A stretch of DNA of 64,000 nt from Atrichornis clamosus (GCA_013400975.1 WBMZ01003281.1:1-64000); one strand, 5' to 3'. Numbered from the stretch's first letter, positions 14,401 through 28,451 are shown. The notes: generated by a model not told the origin, from the letters alone. Numbers and translations are program-made.

Positions 14401-15510
14401 AGTGAAGATGTTGCCCAGGCAGAAGTGCTGGGTGTGAGGGCCCCCTCTCCAGTGCCCCAGACTTCTCTCCGGCAGGGAATGTGGGCACCTCTCTGCTAGA
14501 GAGCTGCATGCAGCAGCCCTGCAGAGATGGGTGTCCATCCCATGGGACACCCCTGGGGGAACTGCCTTCACTTTTAATGGTAGAGGGAGATTGCAGTTTT
14601 AAATCCATGCCACTTTTTCTCTCATGAGCTCAGAATAATGAGCTGTGACTCTTCAGTGAGAAAACACAATACATATTAACATTTCTCTGAAGATATTCAG
14701 GGAAAGTCCCCAAACTATGGGGTGTTGTTTTTTATTATGGCCAGGCTGATAAATCCTGGAGACAGAGGAGTCTCTATTAAAAAAAAGATTTCCAGTAGCA
14801 CAGGAAAACTGTGCAATACCAAGCTATCATCACCTTCTGACAGACAAAACATTTATAGTTTATTGTCAGGAGGACTCTGGCTACAAAGCCTTTCTCTGAG
14901 CCAGAGTGGACTGACCTTTTGCAGTAGGCACAATAAGGTGGTGAACACAGCTGAGCTGTCAGAACTTCTGCAATAAACCCAAATCCCTTTTGATAATGGG
15001 AATCAAAAGCACACAGCTCTCCACCACCTCCTAATAAATGCCCATGACCTCAACAGTGCCTTACAAATCTGCTACATATTTTGAGAACTAGGTGCAACAC
15101 CTGCTTCCTGGCAGCAACCATTTGTTTTCCTCTGGATAGGTTCTTAGGAATCTCACATCTAGTTCCCCAAGAGGGTTTTCATTTCCTATCATGCTATCCT
15201 AATGCAGCCTCTCCAAGAAGCCTCACTGATATGACAGCAGCAAATAGCTTGACAACTTCCTCCTAAATAACACCCTCCCACTCTGCTTTGTGCTCTGCAT
15301 TTAATACCGCATTGGGTGTTTCAGGAATACTGTGTATCTAGTTGAAAGTATGTAGTCATATGATAAATATCCTGTCCATTAAGAGTCAAAGTGCATGTCC
15401 CTTACTCCTATCACATTTTGAGTCACTGCTTAATAAAGAAACAACTCAGAGAAGGCTCCAAACAAACATGAAATGGGTACAATTGCTCTTCCCTCTGTGG
15501 TGTACGTGCA
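8451..15510. other. Gene-free DNA between 8.45 and 15.5 kb
   Basis: No gene is recognised. The longest open frame here (minus strand, 9631-10179, 182 codons) has no domain, no protein-like composition pattern and no splice or promoter context, so it is treated as chance. The stretch 8480-8620 is locally richer in CpG and contains the motif ATCGGAGA twice, about 24 bp apart. Otherwise the region is ordinary AT-leaning noncoding DNA. Confidence 0.6.
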
Positions 15511-15521
15511 TATATATATAA
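15511..15521. repeat. Short TA repeat next to CR1
   Basis: A short TATATATATA run directly abuts the CR1 3' end. A second TA-rich run lies at about 15730-15750 on the other side. The element may have inserted into a TA tract. Confidence 0.7.
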
Positions 15522-15522
15522 T

Positions 15523-15728
15523 AATAGAAACATTTAGGTTGGAAAAGACCTCTAAGATACTGAGTCCAACCATTAACCCAGCACCACTGTGTTCACCACT
15601 AAACCACGTCCCCAGGTGTCACATTCACGTGCCTTTTGCACACTTCCAGGGTTTGCGATTCCACCACTTCCCTGGGCATCCTATTTCAATGCCTGGCCAC
15701 TCTTTCAGTGAAGACATTTTTCCTAATA
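15523..15728 (-). mobile_element. CR1 LINE 3' fragment (about 205 bp)
   Basis: The plus strand reads TTTAGGTTGGAAAAGACCT, then a GAGTCCAACC-like block, ACCACTAAACCACGTCCCCA, and a block ending CACTCTTTCAGTGAAGACAT and TTTTCCTAAT. This is the reverse complement of the 3' tail of avian CR1 elements, so the element lies on the minus strand with its 3' end near 15523. It is 5' truncated, as nearly all CR1 copies are, and carries no usable reverse transcriptase. Short TA repeats flank both sides. Confidence 0.9.
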
Positions 15729-16599
15729 CGTATATATGTATATATATAATCCCTGCTGTATCACATTAGGGAGTTTAGCAACTGGTCCTTGCACCTACCT
15801 AACCTGCCATCAAAAGCAGCAATCCATTCAAATCTCCTGCTTGATTTGCATCAAAAGGAGACACTTAAAAAAAATATTTAATAAAAGTTTATTAATAGGA
15901 GCAGTGAAAAAAAACCAAAAGAGAACTCAAGGAAAAAAAAGAGAACAAGCCAAGTAATGAATCACGGTGGGAAGTTACCAGCCTTGAGTGGTGGACTTGA
16001 AATGCAAGTCCACATTTAGAACCAGGGTACGATTGCCCAAGCCATAGCACACGTGTTCAGGGGAGTTTAAAAGCAAAAGGGACTTAGAGCTTTCTGGGTT
16101 TAACTGCTATTTCAATTGGTTTAAACTGTTATTTAGATATTTGAGTTCCACAGACCCCTAAAAGCCCCTCAGTGCTCACTACATCAGTTTGCTCAGTGTT
16201 TTCCTTACACCCGAACCCCTTCCTGTGCTTCAGTCATTCCCCCACCTATACGGGGGTCCTTTGCATGATCATCCTGAGCCCAAATCATTTTGTTAAATGA
16301 CTGGATATAAGTCCCCTCCTTAGAAAATAAATGCAAGTTCAATCCAAAGAGGAAAGTTCTTCCATGTGTCTTTGATTCAGGCAGTGAAATCCTAAGTAGA
16401 AGGCATGCTTCTCTGTTTTACATTTTTTTGCTGGCAAAGTAGAAAATTCTCCATTCAGCAAGCAGATTTGCTGCAGTTTGCTTAGACACCAAGTCTCCAT
16501 CTGCTCTACCAGGGCCGTAAACCTCTTGGCTTGGGTCTGGGTTCTGCTAGTCCTTTACTTCCCATGCCTTCTTCCCTTATCCGAAAGTAAGAAACAAAC
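15729..16599. other. Spacer between two CR1 fragments
   Basis: This is AT-rich unique-looking DNA with a TA-rich start and A-rich runs at about 15865-15945. I see no gene or repeat family in it. The CR1 pieces on both sides each include their own 3' end, so they are separate insertions rather than one interrupted copy. Confidence 0.55.
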
Positions 16600-16703
16600 C
16601 ATAGAATCATTTAGGTTGCAAAAGACCTCTAACATCATTGAGTCCAACTGCAAACCCATCACTGCCAAGTCCACCACTAAACCATGTCTGCAAAATGCAC
16701 ATT
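16600..16703 (-). mobile_element. CR1 LINE 3' fragment (about 100 bp)
   Basis: The plus strand begins ATAGAATCATTTAGGTTGCA and continues with AAAGACCTCTAACATCATTG, a GAGTCCAACTG block and CCACCACTAAACCATGTC. This is again the antisense of a CR1 tail, including part of the terminal ATAGAATC repeat unit. It has the same orientation and similar subfamily as the copy 0.9 kb away, but is shorter, ending where similarity fades around 16700. Confidence 0.9.
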
Positions 16704-19197
16704 AAGTATTCAGTTCCCGTCTGCAAAAGGAATTTCAATTAAAATAAACAAAATTGCTGAATGAAAGTGAGGATAATAGCATTTTATTGCTGCACAGCAG
16801 GGCTGTGAAGGTAATTAAAGATTCTGAGGTTGGAGTAAAGGGAGATGTATATATCCTCTAGATAGATGCACTTACTTTCATTTAAAAATGTAAACCCAAA
16901 AGATGACTGTGACTGTACATGTTTCCCTCCTCTACCTTGGACAACCGAATCCATTTACCTGGAGTTTGATCAAGTTATGGCACAAAAAATCCTATTCAAA
17001 ACCAAGGCCTTCCTCTTTCCCTTTTTACTCTCATCTTAAAGCTTTACAAAGGAAAACTCCAGACACTTTGTGAGTCACATATCACTACCAAATAAGTTGC
17101 AGTCATTGAATGGTGCCTCATAAAGGAGGCAGGAAACAGGAAAAGCTCAAAATAACGCTGTTTGTAAATTAAAGAACTGAGGGGAAGAATGGGTAGGAAA
17201 TGAGTCCCTTATTCCTTCTTCAAAATTATTCTGATTAATGAGGAGGAAGATCAATAGCCTATCTGCAGCTGTCATGGGGAAGACAGGGTGAAGAGTGAAT
17301 CCAGATCCAAGTATCCCCGTGGTGCCAACGCATCACATTCTGCACAAGCTCGATATAATGAGCTGCAGGGTGAGATCTCATGTGACTGCGCTACTTACCT
17401 GTCTGTCCATTCCGTCCCTCACTACAGCTCGATGTGATCAGCTATAGGGTACCAAGAGGAGAAATGCATGGCATAGATTTGTGAGCAGTCAGAAAAAGGA
17501 TTGCTTTCATTCCTGCAGCAATACTTTCCTCCTGCTGTAACAAGAGCCCCGAACACTCCAGACTTCCCCCTGCACTGCTGCTGCATGCAGCTTGGAAGTC
17601 ATGTGTCTGTGTGTTTCCACAACATGTGGCAACATCCAGGCCCACAGCATACTGAAAACAGCAAAACATTCCCACCGACAGTTTTGGATTTTGTTTTTAA
17701 ATCAACCCCTAAATGAAGCACCTCAGATACTGCTGCTTCCTTTATTAATGTTTGGTTTGGGGACTTTGTAATTATGTTTAGCAGCTTTTGTGGGCCAACA
17801 GATTCCAAGGCAAAATGACCTGGCAGGATGCTAAGGCCATTTCCACTGGTTTTGGAGCACTGTGCAAGGAGAGAATGACTGTTTTTTGGATGGAGACGCT
17901 GGATGAAACAAGGCAAGGCATCATGCTCCCATCCTCTTTGGCTTGCCCCAGAGACAGGGAGAAAGTACTCAGCACTATTTCATTAAGGTTTTGGCTGTTC
18001 CTTAATGGCATTTGCGGTAGTTACAGGCACAAAGAAAGCATTTATCCCGGCTTGTTTTTCCCATCTGCAGCCATTCATTTGCAGATTTGCCCAGAGATCA
18101 ATTCACACTGGCAAGAGAGATAAGAGGGACCCCTGATGCTGGACTTGAGAGATTACAGCAGCCAGGCTGCTCCAAGGGCCAGTGCAGAGCCGCAGAAGGG
18201 TGCTGTGTTTTTGAGCATCCCCTAATACGGGCATACCCTGACACACTCATCCCAGGAACGCTATCACAATGGACCTGCTTGCTCCAGGCTCTGCAGAGAG
18301 CTGATAGACACCAGCACCCAGGTGCAGTTAGGGAGGGATTCCCCCTTTCTACAGCAACTGAGTACATACAAAGCAACACACAGAGAAAGGGTAGCAGAAA
18401 AAGGCCCAAAATTAATACCAATATGCATTTGCAAGAGAAAACTGTTTCCATTGCCAGCTCTCCAGAAGACACGGTCTCTTTTCTGGCATTAGATGCTCCA
18501 AAAGGGGAGGCAATTAAAGGGCTTTTAGCAGAAACCTCTTAGCACGGGGCACTGCTCCCAAGGCCACAGGAGTGACTAGCAGTTAATGGGATACAGTTCT
18601 TAAAGAGCTGCCTCCGTGGCTATAAATACTTTCAACATCTAAAAATGCTTAATGTGAGTGTTTGTGAAATCAAGGAAAGCAGCTATACAATGCTCATATT
18701 TAGACTTACTGAAGAAAATGTTTTCATTTGGTACTTAACTGTATTCTTACACTTGGGCTTAAGCCACCCCTAAAATTGGCTCAGGGTGCCACAAAACAAC
18801 AGTTTAAACCAATTTAATTGCTGTCTGCCGCAATCCCACCCAGCTTCCCACCCCTGGTTGCACATTCCCTGTCTCCTTTCTTACGCCAACTCTCGTGCTT
18901 GTCTCGCCCTGCTCTGAGCCATTTGGGCTTGCAAGCCAGACACACACCATAGACACCCTAAACCCCACCCTTTTTGTACCGATTTAGCATGCTGGAGTGA
19001 CTCAACACGAGGTCTGATGCACACTAGAGCCAGTGAAGGGAAAGGCGTGGAATTGCTCCGTGGAGGCAAGGTGGGACCACAAGGTTCGGAAATATGACAT
19101 CTCATCCCTGTAGTCCTGATCCCTCCACCTCTGCTCAGGCCGTTTAATCCCAAACCTTGCTAAATTATCCAAAGTTTAACCTGACCTTCCTCCCTAG

Positions 19198-19215
19198 ACA
19201 CACACACACACACAC
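19198..19215. repeat. AC dinucleotide microsatellite
   Basis: Nine uninterrupted AC units. Short and possibly polymorphic. Confidence 0.9.
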
Positions 19216-19659
19216 GGTTTCTGCAAGGTCAGTAAATTCACTCAGCTCAGCAGGAGTCCTTACCAGCATGGAAATGCATGACTGGAGGTGAGAAGGGCTT
19301 CTCCCTTTCAACACCAGGGAGCCATTAGATCATCCAGGCGGTGCTGTCAAGCCATATCCTCAGGCTTCTGCGTGCATTTGAATCCCTCTTACTCTAAAAT
19401 CCGGGCTACAGTATTAGAGACAAAACGTTATGCTGAAGAGAATCGAGGAGCTGAGCAATTCCCCACGCTTCCCTAAGCAGGCTCCTGCAACCCTGGCTAC
19501 TCCTCCTTGTAGCAGCTGTTCTAGCTGCTCATTCTCATAGCTCGTTTTAAGATAAGGGTACCAAGGACTAAGTCAGATCTTTCAGGAGGAGATATAAGTC
19601 AGTTTACAGAAAATTCAAAGACACTGAAGTAGACATAACCTCATAAAAATAAATGGAAA

Positions 19660-19681
19660 GGGAGAAAAGGGAGGGAGGGGG
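19660..19681 (+). other. G-quadruplex-type motif
   Basis: The plus strand has four G-runs of at least three (GGG, GGG, GGG, GGGGG) separated by loops of 6, 1 and 1 nt, which satisfies the usual G3 N1-7 pattern. It lies in a purine-rich strand in gene-free DNA, so no regulatory target is evident. Confidence 0.6.
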
Positions 19682-20704
19682 AAGCAAAAGCAAAAAAAAA
19701 AGGCAAACCAAGCACAAAGCCCTACAGCAAGAAGACAGTTGAGATTTGTGACAGGATACCCTTCACCCAGTGTGGATTTACCAGTGTTTTGTGACATAGA
19801 CAGAGTCCTAAATATGAAAATAAGTGCTCATCTGTAAAGAAGTTTTCTCATACATTATGCAGCACTGCCTCTTCCACACTTCATATATATCTGTCTGTAC
19901 CTATAAATAGAAATGGTGCCTCATGTACCATTATCATATATTACAACCTCTGATGATGTGGTAAAGGAAAGGAAATAAGCAAAGGAAGTAGTGTGCCTCA
20001 CCAGAGCATGCAAACTCCACAGGGCCTTGGTTACCAGCTTGGGGCAAACCAGTGCTGTGAAATAGTACAACAACATGTGGAAAGCCAAATGAGAGAAAAG
20101 ATAGTGAACTGATGGGTTTGTTGCACAAACAGCAAAAGACCAAGGAATCTTGTGAAGAGGCTAAAAGACCAAAAAGAATCCTTGCATGCTTAAAGCTGTA
20201 GTAATGCACAAAATGGCACAGAGTAAGTAGGGAGAACAGGCCAGAGCAGGGCTGCTGGGCAGCACTGGGAGGAAGATGACAGGATCCCTGCAATGCTGAG
20301 GCCAAATTCAGAGCTGAATCGCAACTCTGAGAAAGACGAGAGGTGGGGGGGCTACCACTGCTGAATGCTTTCTTTTTTCAGAATGCATCACCTTCACATT
20401 GTTGGGGGGTTTTTTCTTCAGAAAAGAAGAAAAATCTTAATTCTCACACATTTTATGAACTGATTAAATATATTCACAACTTGTTCTCATGGCTGTTTAC
20501 TTGTTTAGTATTTCAGCCTGACCACTGTGCCTAAGGGGCTAATGAGCTGTGACTGGCAATACAATTAAAGATAGATTTGATGGCATCCTGGCAGACAAAA
20601 GTGTTTTAATTAAACTGAAAGAAAATTGTTGTTTATGGGCCAGGAGCCCATACTGAATAGACAAAAGTAAGCCTCTTGATAGGGAAAATCAGTGCCACAT
20701 CTAA

Positions 20705-20770
20705 GGGATGGGGAAACTGAGGTTTAATTCTTGGCTCTAGCAGACTTGCAGCAGAGCCCATTACACTGGG
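20705..20770 (+). mobile_element. Possible ancient MIR/CORE-SINE remnant
   Basis: GGATGGGGAAACTGAGGTTT, followed by a segment with GCAGAGCCCA, recalls the 3' part of MIR-type SINEs (GGGGAAACTGAGG, then a block containing GCAGAGC). The match is short and diverged. Remnants of such ancient amniote SINEs are known but uncommon in birds. Chance similarity is possible. Confidence 0.35.
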
Positions 20771-23700
20771 CCAAGGGCATGTTTTGACTTGCCTTTTGGA
20801 AAATGTGGACAGTTCAGTCTCGGTCTCCCTGGAGCTTTCTGGCTATTTTCACTAGGGAGGGCTGAGCAGAGGCCAGAGGAAGCTCCACACTAGTTAGCAT
20901 CAGGGCCACTTCCTAGTTCTGCCCACAACTTCACTTAACAGTAAAACTCAGAGCTCAGTCCTTTTAAGGCCGAGCTAAATCTGAACCAGCCAGGGTTACA
21001 TTGAAAACCACAAGATTTATAAAAAGCAGTTCCCTCTCTCACCCTGTTAAGGCTCAAACAAACAGCAAAACTTGCTTTGACTTTATTAAGACTAAAGTTA
21101 AAGCCTCCAAGTTTGCTCTTTTAATCAACTTCCATTAATTCTCAACAGCTTTGAAAACAGTACAGTTTTGAGCATTGCTTGATTCATTGTGGAAGGAGAT
21201 TATGTAGAGAGAAGAAATGGTAACGAATCAGTTTCTCCAAAACAGAATTATCACACATAGGCATTTCAAGGCCAGGTAGGCAGCTTCCCCTATTGAAGTT
21301 GTGCAACACTTTTCACTTTAATACTATATTATCACTTGCTTCACTTTGTCAGCTTTTACTGCTTGATGTGGAAGCTCTCACTGGATGCTTCAAGCTAATC
21401 AAGATCTTCTGGTTTCATCCAAGGGGTTCCGATTTTTTTTAGCCTTGTCAGAAAAAAAAGAAAAAAAAATGAAAGAAGGACACATCCCCCGGCCCCCAAA
21501 TATTTAACATTAACTATATATATACCTCCACAGCTGTGGTGGGGTACTTTATATTTGGAGTTTGACCAAACAGTGATGTGTGACCTCTGTGAAAGATGTC
21601 AGAAAACTGAAGTTACAAGACCGACAGTTTAGCCAATCTGATTTCACCGTGAGTGAGTGAGAAGTGCAGAGACAAAGGGCCATTTAGACAAGAACAGAAG
21701 TTGATTCAAGGCCACCGTTACCTTCAACTGATCACCTCTCTTTTAATTCAGGTTTAAAAGCTATGATGCTTTGCAGGTCTCTCATACTTTCTGTGGGTGT
21801 CCTTTAAGCTGCAGGTTAATCCCTCCCATTTACAGTAAGCTTTCACCTGAAAGAGAAAACACATCCTACGGTTTTATCAACAGCCATCTAAGAACTGAGG
21901 CACCTCCTGTGGCTGCGGTTGCTGAAACAAAACAGCGTTTCATTTTGCAAAAAGGCTCATACATAGAAATACTCAGAATCCTTCCTCTTTTTTTTCCCTC
22001 ATGTGACATGAGAGGTCAGAAGCACTGGTACCTCCAGTCCACAGCCTCAGATGACACTGTTGCCTAAATACACATTGAGAATACATTGTTTTAGTTGGAG
22101 TCAACTCGAGAAGAACAAGAACACATTTAATGTCAGAGAGCCAGTCTAAAAAAACTGAAAAGAAACTAAAAAAATTTGCAGCAAAATTTCAATAAATAGA
22201 AAGGGAATCATGCCATAAGGCAGCTCTCCTTAACCCCAAGTAAAAGTCCTACTTGCCCTGGCCCAGTAGCCAACTCTTTCGGTAGTCTCCTATGCCTGAC
22301 TTGATCAGCACACAAAGCCTCCACCCCTTACCAACTACGCCTCCAGCTCCCACTTCCAGGGCTGCCTCCATCAGCCCTGGAGGACTGGCCACAGAAAATC
22401 TCTGCAGCTCACTCCTGCTCTTCCAGATTCCTTCCTCCTGGCAGAGCACAGCTGCTTAGAGCACCAGAGCCAGGCTGAACACAACACGTAGTAAATCAAC
22501 ACCTCTCTTTGCTTATGCTACTAATGACACCCCAGATTACCAGCGCTTAATTGAATTTACTTTTCAGTGTGCTTTTTACATTTTGTTTGTCTGTCAGCTG
22601 AGACAATACAAATCAATTCCTGTAGAGCAATTTAATTTAGGTTTACACGGTGTTTTTTATTCAGATTTTCAGTGTTGCAACATTTGAGAGGCAAATCCGT
22701 GCAGGACTATTTTTTAAGTACATCTGTGAAACTAAAGTAGACCCATACTGAGGGCAGGCACTTTAAAAAGCAAAATACTTAAAAAACAACCAAGTATGAA
22801 GGAAAAACACTATAATAGAGAAAAGTTATTTGGTCAAGTGAAGCAGATTTGTTAGAGAGATCTCATATATATGCAAGAAATACAGTTCCATGTATAAATA
22901 TTTGGAGGACTGGTGACACAGGCAAATAGTTTTTTTTTTTTTCTGATGAGTTTTACATTTGATTTGATACAAAATACCACTGAAATCTTTCCCCTGGGCA
23001 AAACTACCTACCATGTAAAAGGTCTTGATTCTGAACATCTTCACATGCTGAGATTTGTGGATCAGCAAATCTACAGATTGTATATAACTCAGAGTGCACG
23101 AATTTAACCATGGAACAGATTGGTTGAGACGGTGCATGGGTCTTGTGGTCTGTCCCTCCTGCTCAGGCAGTGGGGAGCAGTGTGGTAGCTGCTGTAGAGA
23201 ATTAGGGAAGTAATTTCAACCACTATTTGGCACCTTACCACTTCCCTGGAGAACGACTGACTCAAATGTATTTTACTTTTCCCAAATTATTTAATAAAGA
23301 CCCGGAGATTTTTTTTTGCTTCTCCTTGTTGATAGACTTTGCTGCTTTCTGGGAGCAGGAATGTTTATCTGGAGGAACAGGTCTTTAAAAGACAAGTATT
23401 TAGAGTTAAGAAGTTCAGCCTGAGGAGTGATTTTGCTTTAGCAGCCTTAAATACTTCTAATAATTTTAATCATTCTTATTCAACGGTGTAACAACACGTA
23501 CGAATTAGGCAACTAACATTTCAATATGTCTCGCTCTCACTGGACAAGGCAAGTCTATAAATTTCAGGGCTATGTACTAGGTGTCTAGTGGAAGTGGTTC
23601 GTTCCTGTTTTACCATGGTGTCGTGCAATCCTAGACAGGAAGAAGTTGCTCTGTACATTGGGATAATAATTTATGACTGGAAGGTGATATTTTGATCCTT

Positions 23701-26644
23701 AATCACTTATTTAGACAAGTTTACTTCTGCTAGACCTACAGAAGGTTTCCATTGACATTTCTCCCTTTCCTAAGTGCCTCACTTTTAGTTCCCATTAGCA
23801 TTATTTTATTTCACCTTCTGCCCTGATGGAACCACCCTTGTGGGCAGCACTGGAGGTGGTTGTGCTTGTAACCCACCACCACACTGCTGGGGGCACCTGG
23901 AAGTCGAACCAAACCCTCTCTGGTCCTGGAGGTGCCAGCATGTGTCCAGAGCTGGGATAGGTATATCAAACATGCAACAATACACACACATATGCTCCAG
24001 TGGGCTTGGCAGGGGAGAGGCAGAGAGGGTGGGAGGAGGAGAGGAAAGGACTCAGACACAGAGGCAGTGCCTAAGGGGGTGCTGCAGAATGTATACAGGG
24101 CTGCAGGAAATTTGCAGTGCGTGAGTGCAGTGCTTATAGCTGTAATACTCTTCATTTCTTCTTGGGGTTTGACTGCATCTCTGGTCCTTCTGCCTCCAGA
24201 GTTTCAGTGACATCTTTGAAAATTAGACAGAGTGGTTACATCTCCAACCAGCACATTAGTGGGGTTTGAGTGACTACTGGCATTTTTTACCTGCAGACTT
24301 CACTCAGTCTTTTATTCAAATTGAAAGGAAGAAGTTATCAATAGGATTATGTTTTTAAGACAAGAAAGTCCACACAGTATTACACCACAAAAGAAAATCT
24401 TCTTCTTCCACTAGAAAATTATTGATCAAAGTTATTCAAATCTGCATTTAAGTAGATAAAATGGCAAATGTACACAGTAATGAAATATAGTATTTAATGA
24501 TGTATATTATGAAATAGAAGGGAATGAGATTATTTCTTTAAGCCTATCAATTATTAAATTATCACTAAAATGTATGTATATAAATAATTCTATGAGCCTT
24601 TCTGATTAGATTACCTTGATATGACAGAACACATTGTGATTATTCTTTGATGCTTTGCAATAAGGATTTAAATTCTAAGTAGATTTCAGGAAGATTTTGT
24701 TTTGAAACAGCAGCAAGAGGTAATGGGTGGACAATACATAATGAAGCAGAACAGGAAACTGGAGAGACTTTTTAATTCACTCAATTAGTTTCCTGTGTAA
24801 AAGATGACGAAATTACCACCGCAATTTTTTTGGGGAAGTTTCATTCTGTTTATTAGATATGCAACATTCAGGGCATTTAATATAAACTGTTTTGTTACTA
24901 CTTGCAATATTAGAAGACCAAAGGAGAGTGGTGTTGTGAACTTTGAGATCAGGAGATCTTCAGAGAGAGGATTTTTACCTTAGTGTAAGTGCCGAGCACC
25001 AGGAGGATTATACGCTTTCACATAAAGGAGAATAAAGCAGGTTTTCTCTCTTTTTGCAAAGGTGGCAGCAATCTCTAGTGCTGGGGTGGACTTTTCCCTT
25101 CTTCAGTGAGATGTTGGAGCACCACACTGAGACAGTGCTGGGCTGCGAGGAACCTGGAGCAGAGGTGACTGGTGTTCCGTGTGTCGATGGGCTAAGCAAG
25201 GGATTTGGGCGCCTGAAGCCTGAGTGAAGAAGCAGATTTAGGAAGTGGGGAGCAGCAGAGAGGAGCAGGGATGAAGGTTGCATGTGGTCTAGAGGAAGAA
25301 GGAAGCAGGATTTTTGCAGATCCTTGGCACTGAGTAGTGATTACTAGAGAATCGTTCATATAATTGAGAGGTGTCCGAGAAATGTAAATGGGAGAGTCTG
25401 AAGGTGGGCAAGTGCCCAGTTAAGCTGGGCTGTAAGCAAGGTGTTTCCGAAGCACTTTCTTTGAGCAAAGCACTTTCTTTGCCCCGTTTAGGACAAGTGA
25501 AGAAAGGAGCAGGGCTCTACTGAAACATGTGTGGTAGGAGCCCCATTCATGTGAAGGGGCTCCATTCAAGGCCCTACAAAGGGTATGAGTCAACTGCAAA
25601 GAAAGGAGGCATTTCACAGAAACTGAAGTGTGACCCTTTGTTTTTCCTGACCCCAAGGTCCTCAGGGACACAAAAGGGGACCTCAGCACTGATTCTGCAG
25701 CAACAAATGCCTGTTGTGAGTGAGTGTATTTGAGGAGCAGTGACAAAAAGGAATGACCTGAGGTTCTTGTTTCCAGCCCTCGTTTCCCAAGGGACTGTCA
25801 AGGAGGGAGTCCTGCGTGCAGCCTGACTGAAGTGAGGAGATGGGGCTGCTAGAAAGCTCTTCCTAGTGGATGCATTTCCCTTGAAAACCTCTCTTGAATG
25901 CATGACCTGATCATCCACATTTACTATTGCGACACCTGGATAGTGAGTTTTTTGGATTTGGTTCTGCAAGGCCTATAGAAGTAAATACGTCTTTTATTCA
26001 GCTGTTAGGTGAAGAGGGATTTTCCTAATTTAGGACTAGCAAGGGATTAGAGTGTTTTAGTAGCCTTGTCTTTGTTTCAGCCTTCCATCAGTTCATGACT
26101 ACTTTCTTTCACACTCAAAGTAGACATGAAAGGGATGTTTTGCTTTGCTCTTTTCATTATCCCAGAGAGCTGCAAGTCCCTATTAAAGTTCATGATGGAA
26201 TGAGGGTGCAGAATGATGGATTTAAAGGTATCATAAAACTCTTCCTGGTAAATAGTAGTCCCCAAATATATTCCAGTTGTGACATGAGAGAGGCTGCTGG
26301 AGGCATCCCAAGCAGCTATGCATGGGCTCTGCAGATCCTTTGAGATGAGGAAATTCATTTGCATTTGGATGCCATGCTAAGGCCAGCCCGGATTTCATTA
26401 CTGCTAATGATGTGTGTGGGAGAAGTGATTTAGTTTATAGCCAGTGCCAGGCATGGCACAATGAGGAAGTACTTAATTCATACAAAGCTCTTTCTTGCTT
26501 CTAAAACCTAAAAATCAGGAGATTTCAAACAGCTCAGGGAAGCTCAGTGTTACAGACCTGGTGTCGTCATGACCATGAACAGAGCTGAGACTGAGGCAAG
26601 GGAAGGAGGGAGAAGGAAGCATCAAGATGCAGTATTGATGTCAT

Positions 26645-26677
26645 GGAAGAAAGGAGGGGAAGAGAAAAGAAAGGGAA
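26645..26677 (+). repeat. Polypurine tract
   Basis: 33 consecutive purines on the plus strand, with further purine-rich sequence on both sides. Such tracts can form triplex DNA but are common by drift. Confidence 0.75.
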
Positions 26678-28451
26678 TGAAAAGCAGAAGAGAAGAAAGA
26701 TCAACTGAGGATGGAAAAAACCAGCAGGGAGAACTGGCTCTGCAGGGATTGTGGCTGCCAAAGCTGAACATTTGGACTTTTGAGGTGACAGAAATTTTAT
26801 TGAGTCTCTGCGGTAGTTTTCCCAACTCAAAATGCAGGCAATCATGTTGGGCCTGGGGTAAGATGTCCGTCTTCAGAGACAAGAGAAGTTTCTGAGAACT
26901 GAAAGGGAGAAAAGGGACCCCAGGATGACACTGGAGTTGGAGTGAGTTGCTGCACTGTTTGAAGGCATCTCCCTACTCCACCGGAGCCAGCTCGGCTTTC
27001 CCGGTTCTAGACATTGGCACAGGCTAGGGGGAGCAGACAGGGGCCTCGGGGCAGATTCTTGGCATCTACTTCACGGGTCAAAGGGGCTACTATGCTCAGG
27101 CAACTTCAGGAAGAGCTGTTTGAGCTGGGATCAGTGTCTTGGGTGGCCTCTCAGCTGTGAGTAATAAATCTGGAAAGCAGGAGAAACCATCCATAAAGAA
27201 GGAATGGGTGAGTGAGGGGAATAAGTCAGGGATTAAAGCACACTGTACCTGCATGCTGAAAGAGTGTCTAGAGCATGCACTGCACCCAGAGCATGCGTCA
27301 GGACAGAATTTAAAAGGTTGATAAGGCCTGGAAGAGAAACCCAATTTTTGGGTTTATAGGTCCCGACCCCTCTGGTGTTTTATACTCTCCTGCTATCATT
27401 GCACAGGGTAGCAGGGAAGAAGGGCTGTGAGCTGCTGCCCATCGCTTGGGCATGGGCTGTGACCATCCATCTGCAGCTCACAATACGAAAATCTGAACAA
27501 AGATCTTTCAAGAGGAACTACTCCTGCCTTATTCCTGGCACAGCAGCTGGTTGTAATGAATTAGAACTGTTTGGCTGCAATCACCCACAATGCATGCAAT
27601 CAAAAGGGTTATGGCCCTGCTCACTCCTGCAGCAGCCTGCAAATGCTGTCTCTGAAAATACGGGATGGTTTTGGGTACCTTGATTTAAGCATTGTTGTTC
27701 TGCAATTTTCTGAAGTGGGAAATCAGCTGGTCAGTTGGACAGGGAGATGTGAAGGGCACTTCAGTAATCCATGAACAGGGAATGCAGTTTGGAGAGTTCC
27801 CCGATTTCTGCTCCATCTGAGTTGAACTCAGAGGGTATGGGAGAGTGACATTTAGCTGGGATTACTGGAAATTAAATATTGTTTACTTGAAACTGCAATT
27901 GAATTCAGAACAGCTGTAAGATGTCTTTAAAGAACAAGCTCCAGTTTCAGCATTTGTGTGTCCCTGAGAAAATACTGAAATTTGCTGAACTGATGGCCTT
28001 TATATGTGGGTTTAGGACAACTGTATGCTCTTGGATGTTTTAGTATGTGCAAGTCATTTGAATGATCTTCATACCCAGTTGTATGAGAGCAGCACATGGA
28101 CTTCACCAACTAGAAGAAATTAGATGATTTATCATAAAAGAGGAAGCAGGAATCAGCTAAATTTAGAGAGGATCTGAAGAGCAAAGGTGAGACAAAATAA
28201 TGTGCACTATTTCCTAATGCAGGAAAAAAAAGGGAGAAAAAGAGACTATGCCAATGCATTATTTTTACTGGGCCTCTATTGGCAGATTGAATTGTGTTGG
28301 GATGGCTCATTTCTCCTCAGTGACAACAGCAGGTTTTAAATAATGCTTCATATTTCCCAGGTTTAGCAGATGAAGAAAAGTAATTACTTGGGAGGCAAAT
28401 AGAGCAGATTTGCAAATAGAGGAGAATGTTTTATTGCCAGACTTGCAAAGA

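Larger units (their letters stand above)
16704..28440. other. Gene-free DNA between 16.7 and 28.4 kb
   Basis: No exon or RNA gene is recognised. It contains an AC microsatellite (19198-19215), a G-quadruplex-type motif (19660-19681), a MIR-like trace (about 20705-20770) and a purine tract (26645-26677). Stretches at about 20530-20650, 24775-24835, 26355-26480 and 27530-27620 have homeobox-like TAAT motifs and complex unique sequence, as conserved noncoding elements often do, but conservation cannot be judged from one sequence. Confidence 0.55.

Noticed and set aside
15523..16703. One CR1 element split by an insertion
   Set aside because: Both fragments contain the same 3'-terminal region, so they must be two separate insertions.
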